From Lysobacterales bacterium (lineage in GTDB: Bacteria > Pseudomonadota > Gammaproteobacteria > Xanthomonadales > SZUA-36), in assembly GCA_021648125.1 (NCBI GenBank), contig JAKITK010000020.1, positions 1 through 47,493 of the forward strand: a stretch of DNA of 47,493 nt, given 5' to 3'. Positions within the stretch are counted from its first letter, which is position 1. Each line of letters opens with the position of its first letter. The notes below the pieces were generated by a model that was not told the origin of the DNA, searched no databases, and was given only the letters and a program-made list of their open reading frames with translations. A program made the translations under genes and the position numbers. Of the stretch, positions 45,462-47,493 are shown one piece after another.

Positions 45462-46715
45462 ATGAGCTATGTTAAAAATCTACGCTGCACCTACTGTGGT
45501 ACGGAGTATTCAAGTGAGCAATTGATGAACCTTTGTCCCGAGGATAATCGCCCGCTGGAATTGATTATCGATATAGATCGAATAAGCGAGGATAAGCCTG
45601 GTTTTTCATGGTATCGGCCTGAAATAAAGTCCTTATGGCGTTTTGGCTCACTCCTAGGTTTAGATATTAATGATGCCGCTGATCAAAAAAATATTGTCTC
45701 ATTGGGAGAAGGTTATACCCCGGAGATTCATTTGCAGAACCACCCTATAGCCAGCAAATATAATTTTAATCTTTACCTCAAAGATGAAGGCCAGCCGCAT
45801 AAAGGCTGGGGTGCAAATCCTACCGGCAGCTTCAAAGACCGTGGCATGACCATGGCAATATCCATGGCAAAGCATTTTGGTGTATCTAAGGTCGTGGTGC
45901 CAACCCAGGGAAATGCCGGTGATTCATTACTTGAATATGCGATGAAAGCAGGTATAGAGTCCGTGGTTATCATGCCTGATGATACCCCAATGCCAATATT
46001 AGGCCGGGTTTCGGCCTTGGCAAAAATGCGCGATGATGTAACCATTGAACTAGTTAAGGGAACAATTCGGGAAGCCGCAGCCTTAATGAAAGAAAAGTAC
46101 CTGCCACAGGGGTATTTTAATATGGCAACCTTTCAGGAGCCTGGTTGGCGAATTGATGGCAAGAAAACCCTCGGCTATGAGCTAGCAGAGCCCGAAGATG
46201 GACTCACACAAGCCTGGCGTGTTCCCGATGTCATCTTATATCCAACGGGTGGTGGAACCGGCATATTGGGCATGTGGAAAGCCTTTGATGAATTAGAAGC
46301 ACTGGGGTTAATTGATGCTAAACGGCCAAAAATCATCTCTGTGCAGGCTAAAAACACAGCACCCGTAGTCGATGCCTTCAACAGGGGTGATGCTGACACC
46401 ACAGCGGTAGCAGCTGGTGAAACTCTAGCTGTTGGCTTAAATGTACCCGGTGGCGTGGGGCATTTTAAGGTTCTTGATATCCTCAGGCAAAGTGCTGGTA
46501 TGGCCATCGCGGTAGATGAGGAAGCGATCAGTCGTAACCTGACCGACATCTATAAAACCTATGGGATCTGGGTTTGCCCTGAAGGTGCTGCCACGATTGC
46601 CGCCTTGCAAGCTGTCATCGATCAAGGTCTGATTGCTGAAGGTGACAAAGTCGTTGCCTTTAACACCGGCTCTTTCGAGAAATATTTACCTAATGTTAGA
46701 GACTTAATTTTTTAG
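45462..46715 (+). CDS. Threonine synthase (PLP-dependent, with N-terminal zinc-ribbon-like segment)
   Basis: 417 residues. The start (LRCTYCGTEYSSEQ...NLCPED) has Cys9, Cys12 and Cys25, a ribbon lacking an obvious fourth Cys. The catalytic domain carries the PLP Lys125 in NPTGSFKDRGMTMAI, VPTQGNAGDSL for the substrate carboxylate, and the phosphate loop YPTGGGTGILGMW. It converts O-phosphohomoserine to threonine; a related threonine/serine-like beta-replacing enzyme is the alternative. It follows relA by 35 bp. The usual hom-thrC partner is not here, so I leave the symbol blank. Confidence 0.8.
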   Translation: MSYVKNLRCTYCGTEYSSEQLMNLCPEDNRPLELIIDIDRISEDKPGFSWYRPEIKSLWRFGSLLGLDINDAADQKNIVSLGEGYTPEIHLQNHPIASKYNFNLYLKDEGQPHKGWGANPTGSFKDRGMTMAISMAKHFGVSKVVVPTQGNAGDSLLEYAMKAGIESVVIMPDDTPMPILGRVSALAKMRDDVTIELVKGTIREAAALMKEKYLPQGYFNMATFQEPGWRIDGKKTLGYELAEPEDGLTQAWRVPDVILYPTGGGTGILGMWKAFDELEALGLIDAKRPKIISVQAKNTAPVVDAFNRGDADTTAVAAGETLAVGLNVPGGVGHFKVLDILRQSAGMAIAVDEEAISRNLTDIYKTYGIWVCPEGAATIAALQAVIDQGLIAEGDKVVAFNTGSFEKYLPNVRDLIF

Positions 46716-47069
46716 TTGAAGGCTACTACAAGCCCTCACAAAGCCATATCCCCTGGCAGGCCCCGGGTTCTTGTTGGGTGCCGTGCTATTCATCTGGAGA
46801 CCTCGGCTCGAGGGTCGGGAAGATAGTTTGTTTGGATTCGGGATAATCCGGTAGTTTTTAACTTTTATCTTGATATGAACTCTCAATACTAACAATTTGC
46901 ATTGCCCGCTCAAGTGATTGTCATAATTTAATTGCAGGTCTATTTATTTAGGTTGGCTCCAAATGTTATTTCCCAAACTCCAACCATAAGATACAGCACT
47001 TTCTAACCAATTTACAGTCGTAATTCCTTTGAGTACTTATAACGGTAATTTTGTAAAGTAAATTTCCGC
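46716..47069. other. Intergenic region before a transposase-like gene
   Basis: About 350 bp, AT-rich on the right half. I see no gene, tRNA or clear terminator. If the gene to the right is part of an insertion sequence, its left inverted repeat should lie here; I could not identify it because the right end is outside the window. Confidence 0.4.
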
Positions 47070-47493
47070 ATGCAAATTCTACTTGCTGATTTTCTCAAAT
47101 ATTGTTACATAGTCAGAATGCAGCGATTTTTTACCGACTTTGAATCAATTGACAAGTTTACCCTTTCTCTCGATTTCCATCAAAACAAATTAGAATGCAG
47201 CCATTGCTTAAAAAATGACCAGTTCATTTCTCATGGAATCATCTACAAACAACGCTCTATCCACCAGCTTGAGAAGGTTGGTAAACGAATCTTTTGCTCT
47301 AATCGCTATGGACATCGGGGCTGTGGCCGAACCTTTCAGTTATATGTATCCAAACAATTTCCGTCTTTTCGCTACCATGCCGCTCATTTGTTGGTTTTTA
47401 TTTCTTCGCTTTTAAATCAACTGCCAGTAAAAAGAGCCTATTTTGCTGCAACTGGCCAGTCATCTTCACGCAATGCCTGGCGCTGGCTTAATC
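47070..47493 (+). CDS. Transposase-like protein, N-terminal part (runs off the window)
   Basis: An open frame continues to the window end (141 codons), starting at ATG 47070 or more likely ATG 47118 (MQRFFTDFESIDKFTLSLDF). It has a zinc-ribbon pattern: LECSHCLKNDQFISHGIIYK followed by RIFCSNRYGHRGCGRTFQLY (CxxC plus C...C), then FRYHAAHLLVFISSLLNQLP and a helix-turn-helix-like ATGQSSSRNAWRWLN. This layout, with zinc ribbon then HTH, is common in insertion-sequence transposases and related uncharacterised proteins. The catalytic domain lies outside. The family is not certain. Confidence 0.65.
   Translation, partial: MQILLADFLKYCYIVRMQRFFTDFESIDKFTLSLDFHQNKLECSHCLKNDQFISHGIIYKQRSIHQLEKVGKRIFCSNRYGHRGCGRTFQLYVSKQFPSFRYHAAHLLVFISSLLNQLPVKRAYFAATGQSSSRNAWRWLN

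Noticed and set aside
46704-46913. 69-codon minus frame after threonine synthase
   Set aside because: No recognisable domain, poor composition for a protein, and it overlaps the threonine synthase 3' end.

Overview
The window is a chromosomal segment of a gammaproteobacterium. The best clue is the block aspS - yebC - ruvC - ruvA - (insert) - ruvB - ybgC - tolQRAB - pal - cpoB - queE - queC - tRNA-Lys. As far as I remember, this order is typical of Pseudomonadales and Cellvibrionales-like lineages. OxyR, PilS/PilR, NadE, DapE, ClpB, HrpA and RelA fit the same picture. I cannot name a genus from sequence alone.

Layout. 1-2439 (minus strand) holds pilS and the start of pilR, the control genes for type IV pili. 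2728-3254 is a RelE/ParE-Phd toxin-antitoxin pair. 3475-5518 is sucCD. 5681-6393 is a decayed fusion of an outer-membrane protein 5' end with a metal ABC permease. nadE, cysK, oxyR, a thioesterase, trpS, a small membrane protein, an FAH-family hydrolase, yffB/dapE and clpB (with a heat-shock-type promoter) follow to 17075. 17081-17837 is a wrecked M49-family metallopeptidase gene. fmdB is separated from aspS by about 1.2 kb of joined gene fragments (VapC, sensor kinase, beta-propeller-like). The ruvC-ruvA and ruvB genes are split by 3.2 kb of accessory DNA: a 15-bp tandem repeat, an unexplained stretch, a RES-domain toxin with a stub of its antitoxin, a PIN-domain fragment, an AAA/DUF4143 ATPase and a 159-bp palindromic MITE with target duplication. 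Then come the Tol-Pal envelope genes, queuosine genes, a small glycosyltransferase cluster, tRNA-Lys(UUU), hrpA, relA, threonine synthase, and at the right edge a partial transposase-like gene.

How it works together. Most of the window is housekeeping: central carbon (SucCD), NAD, cysteine, threonine and lysine/peptidoglycan precursor synthesis, translation (TrpS, AspS, tRNA-Lys), Holliday junction processing (RuvABC), envelope integrity (Tol-Pal), tRNA modification (QueE/QueC) and stress control (OxyR, ClpB, RelA). The accessory story is decay. At least four separate places show gene pieces joined by deletion or insertion, often with additional frameshifts, and most junctions lie between otherwise conserved genes.

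I did not find a clear new multi-gene system. The most interesting candidates are a possible minimal 47-residue RES antitoxin that keeps only the toxin-facing C-terminal part, the ruvA-ruvB insertion with its minisatellite and MITE, and a dispersed long-hairpin repeat family. All functional calls come from reading motifs and remembered families; no database search was run.
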